64,000 nt of DNA. Origin: Adineta steineri. Taxonomy: Eukaryota > Rotifera > Eurotatoria > Adinetida > Adinetidae. Location: contig CAJNOI010000046.1 in NCBI GenBank assembly GCA_905250115.1, positions 235,587 to 299,586 on the forward strand. Reading direction: 5' to 3'. Below, piece by piece: positions 1-10,347 of the stretch. The stretch's first letter is position 1, and each line of letters starts with the position of its first letter. The notes beneath the pieces were generated by a model. That model saw only the letters and a program-made list of their open reading frames with translations, did not search any database and had not been told where the DNA came from. The position numbers and the translations under genes are program-made.

Positions 1-187
1 GATTTAAAATTCTATTATCATCATCATTATCGATATTATAAAATGCTTGAATTGCATCGAATGGTGATAGATAATGAATAATATTTAGAATAACAAGATC
101 AGGTAAATCAGTAAATAAAGTTCTTAATATAACCAAAATGGAAAGAGAGTCACTATCACTATCATTTGAAGTATTCAATAAGCTCAT
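1..187 (-). CDS. F-box-like protein, N-terminal fragment (runs off left edge)
   Basis: Reading leftwards from the ATG at 187-185, an open frame continues to base 1 without a stop (62 codons). It has an acidic/serine start, then a stretch containing LPDLVILNIIHYLSPFDAIQ. This is the L-P-x-x-x-x-x-x-I-x-x-x-L-x-x-x-D pattern of an F-box, which binds Skp1 in SCF ubiquitin ligases. In family terms the missing C-terminus would be a substrate-binding region, but none of it is in the window. An early asparagine/aspartate run follows the box. It points away from the CIBAR gene, so about 380 bp form a shared divergent promoter. The call rests on one short motif. Confidence 0.6.
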   Translation of the reverse strand, partial: MSLLNTSNDSDSDSLSILVILRTLFTDLPDLVILNIIHYLSPFDAIQAFYNIDNDDDNRILN

Positions 188-565
188 TTTGACAATTTGT
201 TTTATTCTTCAATCACCTAGTCAAATCGAACAGAGTTATTTTTATTTTTATTTTTGATCTGATTATAAGGACCTCTGGTTTCTTAGTTACAAATAATTAT
301 TTTTTATCCTGATATTTATTTGTTGAAATCATTGAATTTTGTTATTCGAAAGTAATTTCCTAAATATAAAATAATTCGACAAAAAGTATTCAGTGACATC
401 TGTATGGTTGTTGCTTAGTAATTTTAATCAGGACAAATCAATGTATGGCGTATCTTTTCTTTTCTTTTAATTCATTTTCACAAACAAAAAGATTAACATT
501 ATGTTTGCTGCTAAGTAAATATATTCTATTATTTATTTACATATAATAATTACCTTCTTCATCGT
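188..565. other. Divergent promoter region, F-box gene / CIBAR gene
   Basis: AT-rich and without convincing coding. A possible extra first exon of the downstream gene lies at 501-514 (ATG TTT GCT GCT AA), with a GTAAAT donor at 515 and a TTTAG acceptor ending at 573. It would replace the ATG at 566 and give a start of MFAAND instead of MFSD. Both readings stay in frame. Confidence 0.4.
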
Positions 566-1733
566 ATGTTTAGTGATGCCAATAATACAAAATTTGTATT
601 AGATCGTATAAATCAAGTTGAAAAATATTTAGGTAGTATATGTGTGCAATTTGGTAAAGTATGTCGTAAAGAAGCACGATTACGTGATTGTAATGATGAA
701 ATGGTTCAAAATATGTTTGAATTTGCTGATCGTGAACGTATTAATACATCATTAAGACAAAGTCTTCAACAATATGCAAGTTATTTATCAGCTGTTGAAG
801 ATTATCGTAATACACTTGTAAGTTAATAAAATTTATGAACAAAAAAAAATTAATTTATATCTGTAGATTACTCGAGTTGAAAGTCAAATACTTGAACCGC
901 TTGCTAAATATGGGGAAATTATGAAACTTAAACGAGTAAATAAAATAAATTAATCCTTTTAAGTTTTGAATATTTTTCTATTTTCTATAGAATGCCGTAC
1001 AAAAAGCAATTGCTGCACGAGATAAAGGTGTTCAACGACAACGTAAATTACAACAAACAACAAATCGTAATCCAGGAAATCGTGATGCTATTGTTGCTAT
1101 GCAAGTTAATGCTGAATATGCACAAACCGAATCATCACGTGCAGATAATGTTGTTCAAGATGAAATCGATAAATTTGAGCAAATGAAATTAACAGATATT
1201 AAAAAATATTTAACTGATTATACATTAATTAATTTATCTTTTCATGCTCGTGCTATGGAAATGTATACATATGCACATCAACAATTATTGAACATTGATA
1301 TTGCACATGATTTAGAGGTTAATATTCTTAATCTATATAGATTTTATTTCTATTATAATTTTTTAAGGAATTTCGTACAGCTGCACCATTTCATCGTCTT
1401 CATCCGTCTCAACGAAGTGTTAGTGAAACAGCACTTAATGTTCCAAAACGAACAACAAAACATGGTCTTAATGGTGAACATTCAGGTTCTATGAGTGCAT
1501 TACCAGATCATCGTCATGATAGTGAATTTGGTTCACGTTATAGTTTACCACCAACTAATACTAGTTCATTAGAACGTAATGATCATCGAAAATCACATTC
1601 ATCACGAAATGTTCCGCAGAATGCAAGTCCTACTCATGGTCATTCATCTAAACATAGTACAACTAATAAAAATAAAGCGGTCAAACCAAATGTTGCTGAA
1701 TCATTTTCATCTACTACAAGTGATTCAGATTAA
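566..1733 (+). CDS. CIBAR: CIBAR (FAM92) BAR-domain protein
   Basis: Four exons: 566-817, 867-935, 991-1317, 1368-1733; 337 residues. The first 240 residues match the FAM92/CIBAR BAR domain along its length: the helical start (VEKYLGSICVQFGKVCRK), the segment VESQILEPLAKYGEIMKLKR, and IDKFEQMKLTDIKKYLTDY. The last 100 residues are Ser/His/Asn-rich and look disordered. In animals CIBAR proteins bend membranes at the base of cilia with CBY1 and also act at mitochondrial inner membranes. Introns are 45-55 bp. The start is uncertain by a few residues because an upstream mini-exon at 501-514 would also work. Identity is secure from overall pattern and length (human about 290). Confidence 0.88.
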
Positions 1734-2149
1734 TAATAAAAACTATTATCTTATATACATGTGTGTAGTTGCTTTATGTTAGAATTTTTCTTGTTGTTTC
1801 TTTTTTCTTTTTGGCTTCGCATATTATTAACATTTTAAACAGCTTGTAACAAATTATTTGCTCGCAATAAATTAATAAAAAAATTAAATAAAGATAAATG
1901 TAGACAAATATAGTTCTATTGAAAATTTTAATCGATTATGATTAAACTCATGAATTATTTATATAATAGAATAGGATACTTTCATGCGTAAGATGTCACT
2001 GTTTTATTGATGTAAACGAATTAGGCAGTTCTACCAATATGTAAGTTTATTTGTAATTTTATTGGTTTTTCTTTGTCGATAGTATTTATAATTATAAGAG
2101 ATAAAACTAAAGATGTTAATTATTCTATTTATTATTGTAGATATCTAGA
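1734..2149. other. CIBAR 3' end and UROS 5' region
   Basis: Noncoding and AT-rich. AATAAA-like signals at about 1863-1890 (CAATAAATTAATAAA) probably serve CIBAR polyadenylation. Just before the next ATG is TATTGTAG (acceptor-like, ending at 2140), which could be the end of a 5'UTR intron or a spliced-leader acceptor. Confidence 0.4.
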
Positions 2150-3388
2150 ATGCCAGTAAAAACAATTCTATTATTTCGATCTAAAACTGATGATATATCA
2201 AATGAAGATATTTATGAAAAAGTTAAATTTAATTTAATAAATCTATTATATTAATTTTGAGTTTTATTTTAGTTATTACGTGACCATAATTATCAAGTGA
2301 AAACAATATCACCTATTCAATTTCATTTTATAAATCATGATTTACTTTCGACTAAACTTAAGGCATGTTAGATAACAAAATTTATAATTCTATGTCTTGT
2401 ATTTATTATTATATAGATGGCAGATGAATATCATGGTCTTATATTTACAAGTAAACGAGCTGTCGAAGCTGTTCAACAAGGCCTTACAGGTACATAAAGA
2501 ATATGAAGTTAAAGAGAAAGTATGTTGTTATTTTTTCTTGAAATAGCTAAATTGCTAATCATTTTTAGATGATGATCGAAAACGATGGCAACGAGTATAT
2601 GTTGAAGGACCAGCAACAAGTACATTAGGTAGAAAATTCTATTCCGAAATTTATATATAAAGGATGATATTTCGTTTTACAATCTAGTTAAAGAATTATT
2701 TGGTTCAACAGTTAATATTTCTGGTGCTGAAACTGGTGGTGGTGAATCATTAGCTGATTTCATTATAAAAGGTAATTAGTATACTGCAAAAATCAAATAA
2801 TATCTTGTTTATTTTATTAGATGTACATAATATAGACGGTAAGATCAATCTATTATTCCCATGTGCACAAGCTCGATTAGATATATTACCAAAACGATTA
2901 TCAGCTGAACAAGGTTTTTTGAAATTATTCTTATATTGAATTAACAAAGAATTTGTTATTTTATATTTTTACAGCAATTCATCTAGATGAAATAATAGTT
3001 TATGAAACAATTCCATCAGATAGTCTTGATCAAGAATTACAAGAATATCTTACAACTCAAGGAGTAAGATAGAATCATATTTATTTATTAGAATTTTTCT
3101 AAATAAAAATTCTTTAGACCCCGGATGTTCTTGGTTTCTTTAGTCCAAGTGGATTTGATAGTGTGCTCAAAGCAAGTCAACGAATTGGTTTTGATTTCAC
3201 AAATAATAAATCCACTGTAAGATATTTTATTTTTCATATTTAAAAAATTTCTTTTGTAGTTAATAAGTTTAGGTAAAACTACAAGTGCTGCTATTCGAAA
3301 TACTCTTGGAGAAATCTCATTCGATGAACGTTCATGTTCGAAGCCAACTGCAGAGGAATTCCTTCGTGTTGTACAAAATATTATTTAG
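2150..3388 (+). CDS. UROS: Uroporphyrinogen-III synthase
   Basis: Nine exons: 2150-2221, 2273-2362, 2417-2489, 2569-2628, 2688-2771, 2821-2913, 2975-3063, 3118-3216, 3260-3388; 262 residues, almost the human length. It cyclises hydroxymethylbilane with ring-D inversion in cytosolic haem synthesis. Family landmarks are EYHGLIFTSKRAVEAVQQGL, the N-terminal lobe motif; VYVEGPATST; LLFPCAQARLDILPKRL; IIVYETIP, the end of the linker; and LGFFSPSGFDSV with LGKTTSAAI in the C-terminal lobe. The intron after 2362 starts with GC (AAG|GCATGT) if the acceptor at 2416 is used. A GT-AG alternative (exon 2 to 2366, exon 3 from 2424) is also in frame and one residue shorter. All other introns are GT-AG. Confidence 0.93.
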
Positions 3389-4434
3389 TTTATTATATTT
3401 TTTTCTTTTTTGTATATTTGTTATTATAAATCATGATATCAAAAGAACAGATTCTTATCACTACAGATATTTAACATTTATAAAAGGAGATCAGTAAAAC
3501 AACAAAAGTCTGTGATGTTTCTTATTTTTGTACCGTTATATGAAACATACAGGAAATGCGCATGCAAAGGTGAGGTCATTACTAAAAATAAATATCTCGT
3601 TTTGTATCAATTAAATACTAGTGTGATATATCTTGTGAGAACAACTGGTATGTTTGTTAACGTGAAACTAACGATAAATAATACATTTCTGATGCACATA
3701 TTTATAATCTCAGATCTATACGTTACTTTTGCTCATAAGGCAACGAATTCATATATAAAGTATTAAAACTCCGTGATATTATTCTGATTATGTAATTATT
3801 CAATTGTATAAGAAATATTTTCTGATATTCAACTAATAATCTTTTTTTTATATAGATAAATCAAGAAACAAAAAATCAAATTAACAACTAATATTCATTC
3901 TTTAGGCGGTGGTTCATTGATTTTTGTCCTATTGATTCACAATACCGAGAAACATAGAATCAATATCAGCAACGAAACACAATAGAACAAATACAATTTC
4001 TATGTATATATGAACCAGATATTTTTATTGTAATTGATGACACTACTTGAATATCTAATGTACGAATATTGTGCACAACAAAACTTGCGCATCGTCAAAT
4101 ACGCACAAGTAACTTGTACACGAGATAAAAATTCAAACTATAGAAGCGTATATAACAGCAAAAAGTACATAAAAAATAAAACTAATGAAAATAGCAAGAA
4201 GAAAAATAACGCTGAATATCATTTTTCAACAAACTAGTAATGATATTGATCGAAGCATTTAATAAATAATCACTGCAAAATGCGATTATAATAGTGCGCA
4301 TTGCCATTAGCAGAAGTTATAAATATATACTGAAAAAAAGCAAAAATAAGATATATATATAGCAATGACAGTAATACAAATAATTGAAGTTTCTATCGAT
4401 ATTCTTCTTATACTTATTATGTTCAAATATTCCG
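3389..4434. other. Intergenic, convergent genes
   Basis: No coding signal I trust. Short open frames at 3512-3766 and 4034-4237 have no family features. A small hairpin is visible near 3930-3965 (TATTGATTC ... GAATCAATA). Confidence 0.4.
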
Positions 4435-6260
4435 TCATTGTATTTCAGTAGATGGATAAAGCCATGTTCTTAAATCTTCCTGTCGACCAAGAAATTCAAG
4501 AGCATATGCAGCAGCTTTTATCATCTTTTCATATACAAATATGTTGATATTCTCAATAGAATCACATGCTTTGTGATAACATGGATCTTCGGGAATATCT
4601 GGAATACCACCCATACTTTGACCAAGAATATGATTATAACGATTACGTTGCTCAACTGTTTTCGCATCATCTGCACCAGAAAATAGTCCACCAACAACAA
4701 TACCTTCTGCTAGAAAGGGACCACAATCACTTCGACTACTAACGTCAATATAGTCCCAAGGAAGATTTTGTTGAATAAACCAATTTTTGAAAAGAGTTGA
4801 AATCTTCTTACTACCTGAAAGAGCTTGTGATGGAGTATCATTCATAGCTGTACTAGCATCATAAATACCAAAGATATAATTAGGTGAACCAAGCATATCA
4901 TAATTAAGATGAATCAAATAATCAGATAAACGCTCACCAACAATCGATGTATTTTTAGCTTGATTGACATGATAATCTGATCCGAGAAGACCTATTTCTT
5001 CTGCACCCCACCAACAGAATCGAATACGATATTTATATTTTGGATATGTAGATGTTTGAAAGAGACGAGCAAGTGCCACAGCGAGTGCAAGATTAGCTGC
5101 ACTACCACTACCTGAAAGAAAGATAGTGAAAGACGGACAATATTATTGAGATAAATGAAGTTACCATTATCATTGATACCTGGACCTTCAGGACCACTGT
5201 CAGAATGACTACCAATAATGATGGTTTGAGTAATATCACCTGAAGGTGTATCAGCACAAATATTTCCTACAAGAATGTCAGATAAATCTTTCGTTTCAAT
5301 AAGTAATTTTACACGAGTATTTCTTGGTGCATTTTGAGTACTATTTAAAAGTGCTTGGCCAACAGTAAATGAGAGAAAGAGAATAGGTATAGTGTTCTCT
5401 TGCGTAAAAGTAATTTCTATAGGTGAAACACGATCGGGTGATGTACCATCATTATATAACAATACAGCTTTTGCATTGTATTTCGTAGCAGGTGCAATTT
5501 TCCCTCGAAAGGAACAGATTCCACGTTTGACTAACGCTACGCGATCGGCAGGAGATGGATTTGTTTCTTGCCAATCATCATCTGAACAACCTCCATTTGG
5601 TACAGCTGTTAGCTGAGTAAAATCGGTAATGCTGACTGATGTAGAATATACAGCGTGATAAAAGTCGGCAGTAGAAGATTCAGCGGAATAAGTATAATTT
5701 TTTGTAATGCCATTAATCGATGATATCAAGACTGGATCGTTTGCAAGTGCAAAGCCTGTCACAGAGAAAAATGACTTTGTTACTTTGTAATTAGTATTGG
5801 CATTAAGATAGTTTGTAATATAGTCTATTGTTGCATTGAATCCAGGTGCATCAAAAGCACGAGTCCCATTCGAAGCTGTAGCAATGCGTTGTAGTTCATT
5901 AAGATGATTCATTGCGTCCTCAATACGAATCGCTCCGGATAAGAACGCGTTTGGTGATTGTTGTCGTGTTTTTGCATTGGCTTCTGGTCCATTGTGCTTG
6001 TCTAGAAGTCTGTCAACTTTGCTATTAACTTTAACAAGTATAATGATAAAAAAAACAAGAATTATAGCTCCAAGCACTTTAAAACGCGGTCTCACAACAA
6101 AACGCGTCCAGACGCAATTAAAAACAGTTCTAAGACGCATCCAAACGCATTGTGAATATGAAACGCGTCTGAACGCAGTTTTTGCATATAATGTTGGAAT
6201 GCGAACAGAAAAAAACATTGACAGCGTCTCGACGCGTTTCATAAGAGTTTGAGTGAACAT
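4435..6260 (-). CDS. Aminopeptidase Y-like M28 zinc peptidase with PA domain
   Basis: Two exons, 6260-5165 and 5111-4435 (53-bp intron); 590 residues. Order: short N-tail, membrane anchor at about residues 62-76 (VLGAIILVFFIIILV), PA domain at about 195-310 containing a CSDDDWQE segment and VALVKRGICSF, then the M28 domain. Expected di-zinc ligands and catalytic residues are all present: H352 (GSHSDS), D364 (GINDNGSGS), E403/E404 (WWGAEEIGLLGS), D437 (NYDMLGSPNY), H545 (CYHKACDS). The catalytic half closely resembles fungal vacuolar aminopeptidase Y and its bacterial relatives, more than the animal PSMA-type M28B enzymes. A type II anchor predicts a lumenal or extracellular catalytic domain. 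The first 60 residues lie inside the ACGCGT repeat island, so the true start is uncertain. Horizontal origin is possible but unproven. Confidence 0.85.
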
Positions 6261-7075
6261 GTTCAAAGGCGGTGTAGTATGAGACGCGTTGGCACATGGT
6301 TAAAAAAAATATCGGAACGCGTCTGAACGCAGTTTTTCTATAGAATGTTTTACAACGCAGTCAGAAAAAAAATTATGTGCGTCTCAACAAGTTTCTGAAA
6401 AACATTCACTGCGAAGGCACCCAATTATATTTACGAGCGTGTTTGTACGCGTTTCTTTCTTATGTATCAGACGCGATTTTGCCCCAAAAATTACTTCTCT
6501 AAAAGAGTTCATTGCGTGATCGAAATTATTAACTTATATATTTTATTCGTCTAAACTTCATTAGACTTTTTAATAAAAAATGTTTACATGCCGGTGAAAT
6601 AGACTAAAATTCAATTAAACCTACGACAAATAACCCGATATTTCTCTAAAGTTTATAAAATAATAATAAGACAATATTGTAATAGTTTTCAGCTATCCAA
6701 TGTTTATTTAGCAAACTGCTTAATACTACTATCTAAATGACATGGTTAATAACTTTTCATCATATATTTCTAGTAAATAAATTGTATGAATAATTAATTA
6801 TTCATCATGGTACCCGTGCAATAGAAAAAAAAATTTGTAGTATTAATTACATGTAGTAGGTGATAAAAAAGATATTATTTTATTAAAAAAAAGAAGTGAA
6901 AAATCATGTTATTATTAAATGTCCTAACTTTGAAAAGAATACATCTTATTGAAAGGAAATATTTAATCAATGAAATTCACATTCAAATATATTTTATTTT
7001 GAATGAAACGCATTTGAACGCAAGTCAAACTACGAACGATTCATACGCGTTTCTAAAATAAATCGCGTCTAAACG
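6080..7075. repeat. CpG-rich ACGCGT repeat island with two direct copies
   Basis: In otherwise AT-rich DNA, ACGCGT occurs seven times (6102, 6163, 6232, 6284, 6317, 6447, 7045) along with many AACGC, GACGC and GCGTCT variants. Two copies of a roughly 80-bp unit start AACGCGTCTGAACGCAGTTT at 6162 and 6316 (offset 154 bp). Both continue through similar A-runs to a GCGTCTC-AC--GTTTC block. The left part is read as codons by the aminopeptidase gene. No target-site duplication or terminal inverted repeat was found. Confidence 0.75.
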
Positions 7076-7291
7076 CTTCGTTTGTTTTATATGAAAAAAC
7101 TATAATTAATCATATGTGTGATTTTATATCATTTTACTGATTAACAAATAAGGTATTCGAATAGATACATATCCATGATTACTGAAAATTATGAATCATT
7201 TTCTCATACTTTCATATATATCATGATGAGAGACACACCTGTATAAAATATAATGTTTGATTATTCTCCTTTACATAAATTAGTTTAAATT

Positions 7292-8569
7292 ATGTTTCAT
7301 ACTTGTGAAATATCAACATGTAACTGTATAGCTCTTATAACATGTATTTGTTGTAAGAAAAGTCTTTGTCGAGAACATTTTGTTGAACATGATTATTTAC
7401 TACGTCCAAAATTAAATAATTTAACTAAACAAATCAATAAACTTTTTGATCAATTCGAATCTTTTGATATGAAAACCGTTATGAGCGATAGTCTTAAAAA
7501 ACTTGATGAATGGCGTTTGGATGCTTATCAAGTTATCGATAAATTTTACGAAAACAAATGCACAGAACTCAATTATTATATTAATAATATATTGAATAAA
7601 TACGAAAAAGATATCAACGATCTACAATTAAAAATAGAAAAAATGATTTATATACAACAAACAACAAATCATAATATCGAATTATTAACAAAAAATATTC
7701 AAACTTTACAAGAACAAATAAATCAAATTAAATATATATCTATTCAAGTTGATATTCGTCCATTAGTCATAATAGATAAATTAATTGATGTCAATTTTAT
7801 AACGGATTTATCGAAATTATCAACTCCATATCAAACAATTCAACGTATACCTTTAAGTTCAAATGCAATGGCTAGTAATAATCAATATTTATTAATACAT
7901 CAAAATTGGAAATTATATTTAATCGATGAAAATTTATTTATAATTCGTCAAAATCACTGGTTTTATGATCAAATACAAGATATGTGTTGGTCAACAATTT
8001 TAAATTGTTTTCTTATTATAACATTACATGATATTTATCAAGTTGAAATAAATACATTATTAGTTAAACAAATAAATACAACAGAAAAAAACGTTTGGCA
8101 ATCTTGTACATGTTCGGATACATCTCTCTATTTATCAAATGAATCGATTATTGAATTTAATTTAAAACCTTCGATTCAATATGTTAAATCTTATAAAAGA
8201 AATGAAACAATTGATCATAAACAACGTATTGATAGTATTGAATATAATAATGGAAAACTTATTTTAGCTATTAATGATCAATCTAAACAAGAAATATTTA
8301 TTGAGCTTCGATTAATAACAACTTTTGATTGTTTATGGTTATGTCAACTTAATATCGAATATAGTGAACGAAAAATACAATGTTGTTTGTATAATTATGA
8401 TACATGGTTAATAGCAGATTGGGGAAGTTTATCTTTAATATATCTTACAAAAGATGGAAAAATAAAAAATACGATTGAATATCAGGATGAAATTCATTAT
8501 ATTCATCAATTTGGTTCAAATAAATTAGTTATTTCAACTGATCATAGTATTCATTTTCATAAATTATAA
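7292..8569 (+). CDS. B-box / coiled-coil / propeller-like protein, copy 1
   Basis: Single exon, 425 residues. The N-terminus has a B-box-type zinc pattern: C5, C10, C12, C18, C20, C21, C26, H29, H33. Residues 40-150 form a long helical coiled coil (LTKQINKLFDQFESF onwards). Residues 165-425 carry repeated beta-type segments with WxSxxxxF-like strands and end in HFHKL, which I read as a TRIM/NHL-like propeller. No RING domain precedes the B-box. It is a tandem paralogue of the next gene, 160 bp away on the same strand, and of the gene at 15797. TRIM-like proteins usually act as scaffolds or ubiquitin-ligase parts. Without a RING, function here is unknown. Confidence 0.75.
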   Translation: MFHTCEISTCNCIALITCICCKKSLCREHFVEHDYLLRPKLNNLTKQINKLFDQFESFDMKTVMSDSLKKLDEWRLDAYQVIDKFYENKCTELNYYINNILNKYEKDINDLQLKIEKMIYIQQTTNHNIELLTKNIQTLQEQINQIKYISIQVDIRPLVIIDKLIDVNFITDLSKLSTPYQTIQRIPLSSNAMASNNQYLLIHQNWKLYLIDENLFIIRQNHWFYDQIQDMCWSTILNCFLIITLHDIYQVEINTLLVKQINTTEKNVWQSCTCSDTSLYLSNESIIEFNLKPSIQYVKSYKRNETIDHKQRIDSIEYNNGKLILAINDQSKQEIFIELRLITTFDCLWLCQLNIEYSERKIQCCLYNYDTWLIADWGSLSLIYLTKDGKIKNTIEYQDEIHYIHQFGSNKLVISTDHSIHFHKL

Positions 8570-8729
8570 ACTTCAATTTTTCATCTATAATAAATCTAAA
8601 CAATAATACATTTTTCTTTTATTTCTAAGAAACGTATTATAGAAATATGAATCATTCTTTCGATATATAAGAATAGCTCTTTTCTATTTTAACTAGTAAA
8701 AGAAGATAAAATTTTGTTTATTATACATA

Positions 8730-10031
8730 ATGTCGCAATCATGTTCGATACAAACATGTAAATGTACATCACGTGTTTTATGTCAATGTTGTAATCAATT
8801 ATTTTGTCGAAATCATTTCATGGAGCATGATGATGAATTAAATTTAAAATTAAATCCATTAATTGATCAAATTAATATATTAACTGATCAATTGAATACA
8901 TTTGATATTAATAAACTTAGGAATGATTCATTGAAAAAATTAAATCAATGGCATGATGAATGTCATCGTATTATTGAAGATTATTATGAACAAAAATGTG
9001 AAGAATTAAATAAATTTACTTATAAAATACTTGATCGACAACGTGAAGAAATTGATAAAATACGATTTCAAATAAATGAATTATTAGATAAACAAGAAAC
9101 TACATATGATGATATTAATTCATTAACATTATCAATCGACAGATTAAAACAAAATCTTAATGAAATAGATCAATTATCTATTAATGTTAATATATCTCCA
9201 TATAAAATTAATAAAGAATTAATTAGTTTTGATCAATCATGTTTACAAGAATTTAATTTATTATCTATTTTATCATCCTATTCAACAATGTCTCGTTTAA
9301 ATAAAAGTTCGATTGCACTTGTTAGTAATTATCAAAACTTATTAATACATCAAAATTCAAATCTATGTTTAATTGATGATGAGCTTACAATAACTAAACA
9401 AAAAGAATGGATTTATGATTCAATCATACATATGTGTTGGTCATCAGTATTAAATTCTTTTATAATTATAACAGCGATTGATATTTTTCTTGTTTATGAA
9501 GATTTAACTTTAATTCAACGTATAGAATCGATTGAAGGAAGACTTTGGCAATCATGTGCATGTTCTAATAGTTCATTATATTTATCAACTGGAACTTGGG
9601 ATTCATCAATTCGTGAATATAGTTTAATACCTTCAATAAAATTTGTTAAACACTGGAAAATCACGCAAGATAAAACACAAAAACAACGTATTGATAATAT
9701 AATATATAATAATAAAACACTTGCTTTAACGATTAATAATAGTATTAATCAAATAAAATCAATAGAATTACGATCAACAGAAACATTTGATCGTTTATGG
9801 TCATGTCAACTTAATATTGATTATAATGAAACAGTTATTCGATGTTGTTTATCAAGTCATAATCAATGGCTTGTATTTGATTGGAAAACATGCAAAATTT
9901 TACATATTACACAAGATGGAAAAGTCAAAGAAAGTTACACATATAAAACTGAACCACTTTATGTAAATTTTTTTCGTTCAAATATATTAGTTATATCAAC
10001 TAATAAAGATATCAATTTTCATAAGCTATAA
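8730..10031 (+). CDS. B-box / coiled-coil / propeller-like protein, copy 2
   Basis: Single exon, 433 residues. The zinc residues have exactly the spacing of copy 1 (C5, C10, C12, C18, C20, C21, C26, H29, H33). A coiled coil covers about 40-150. The C-terminal domain shares collinear motifs with copy 1: LLIHQNS, the MCWSS strand, LWQSC, CQLNIDYNE and a NFHKL end. Head-to-tail spacing of about 160 bp and full collinearity argue for tandem duplication. The gap between them holds only AT-rich sequence, so each copy probably has its own short promoter. No intron signal interrupts the frame. Confidence 0.75.
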   Translation: MSQSCSIQTCKCTSRVLCQCCNQLFCRNHFMEHDDELNLKLNPLIDQINILTDQLNTFDINKLRNDSLKKLNQWHDECHRIIEDYYEQKCEELNKFTYKILDRQREEIDKIRFQINELLDKQETTYDDINSLTLSIDRLKQNLNEIDQLSINVNISPYKINKELISFDQSCLQEFNLLSILSSYSTMSRLNKSSIALVSNYQNLLIHQNSNLCLIDDELTITKQKEWIYDSIIHMCWSSVLNSFIIITAIDIFLVYEDLTLIQRIESIEGRLWQSCACSNSSLYLSTGTWDSSIREYSLIPSIKFVKHWKITQDKTQKQRIDNIIYNNKTLALTINNSINQIKSIELRSTETFDRLWSCQLNIDYNETVIRCCLSSHNQWLVFDWKTCKILHITQDGKVKESYTYKTEPLYVNFFRSNILVISTNKDINFHKL

Positions 10032-10347
10032 AACGATTGATTTTTTTCATATGAACAGAGAACTAACTAATTGTATAACAAAATTTTAAGCTCAATTTTC
10101 ATTCTTATACTTTAGTATAAATATAAACGTTCTTAATGAACTCATTTTTCTAGAATTTCATGTTATATAAGATTTGAATATATGTATATATTTTTCGTTC
10201 TTTTACTTTCTCGCAATGACAGACGAAAGAATGTATACGTCCGTTGATATAGAACAAAAAGAAAGGAAAATAATTCTAATTTTGATTTATATATATCATT
10301 TTACCATCAATAGACCAAGTGGTCGACAAGAATCTAGAATTAGTAAA
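10032..10347. other. 5' region of the kleisin gene
   Basis: The open frame actually extends upstream through ATGs at 10174 and 10216, but those residues do not resemble a kleisin N-terminus. A TTTTTCTAG acceptor-like site lies near 10153. This is probably 5'UTR with or without a leader intron. Confidence 0.35.

Noticed and set aside
3512..3766. 84-codon open frame downstream of UROS
   Set aside because: No domain, lies in the probable 3' flank, and composition matches noncoding neighbours.
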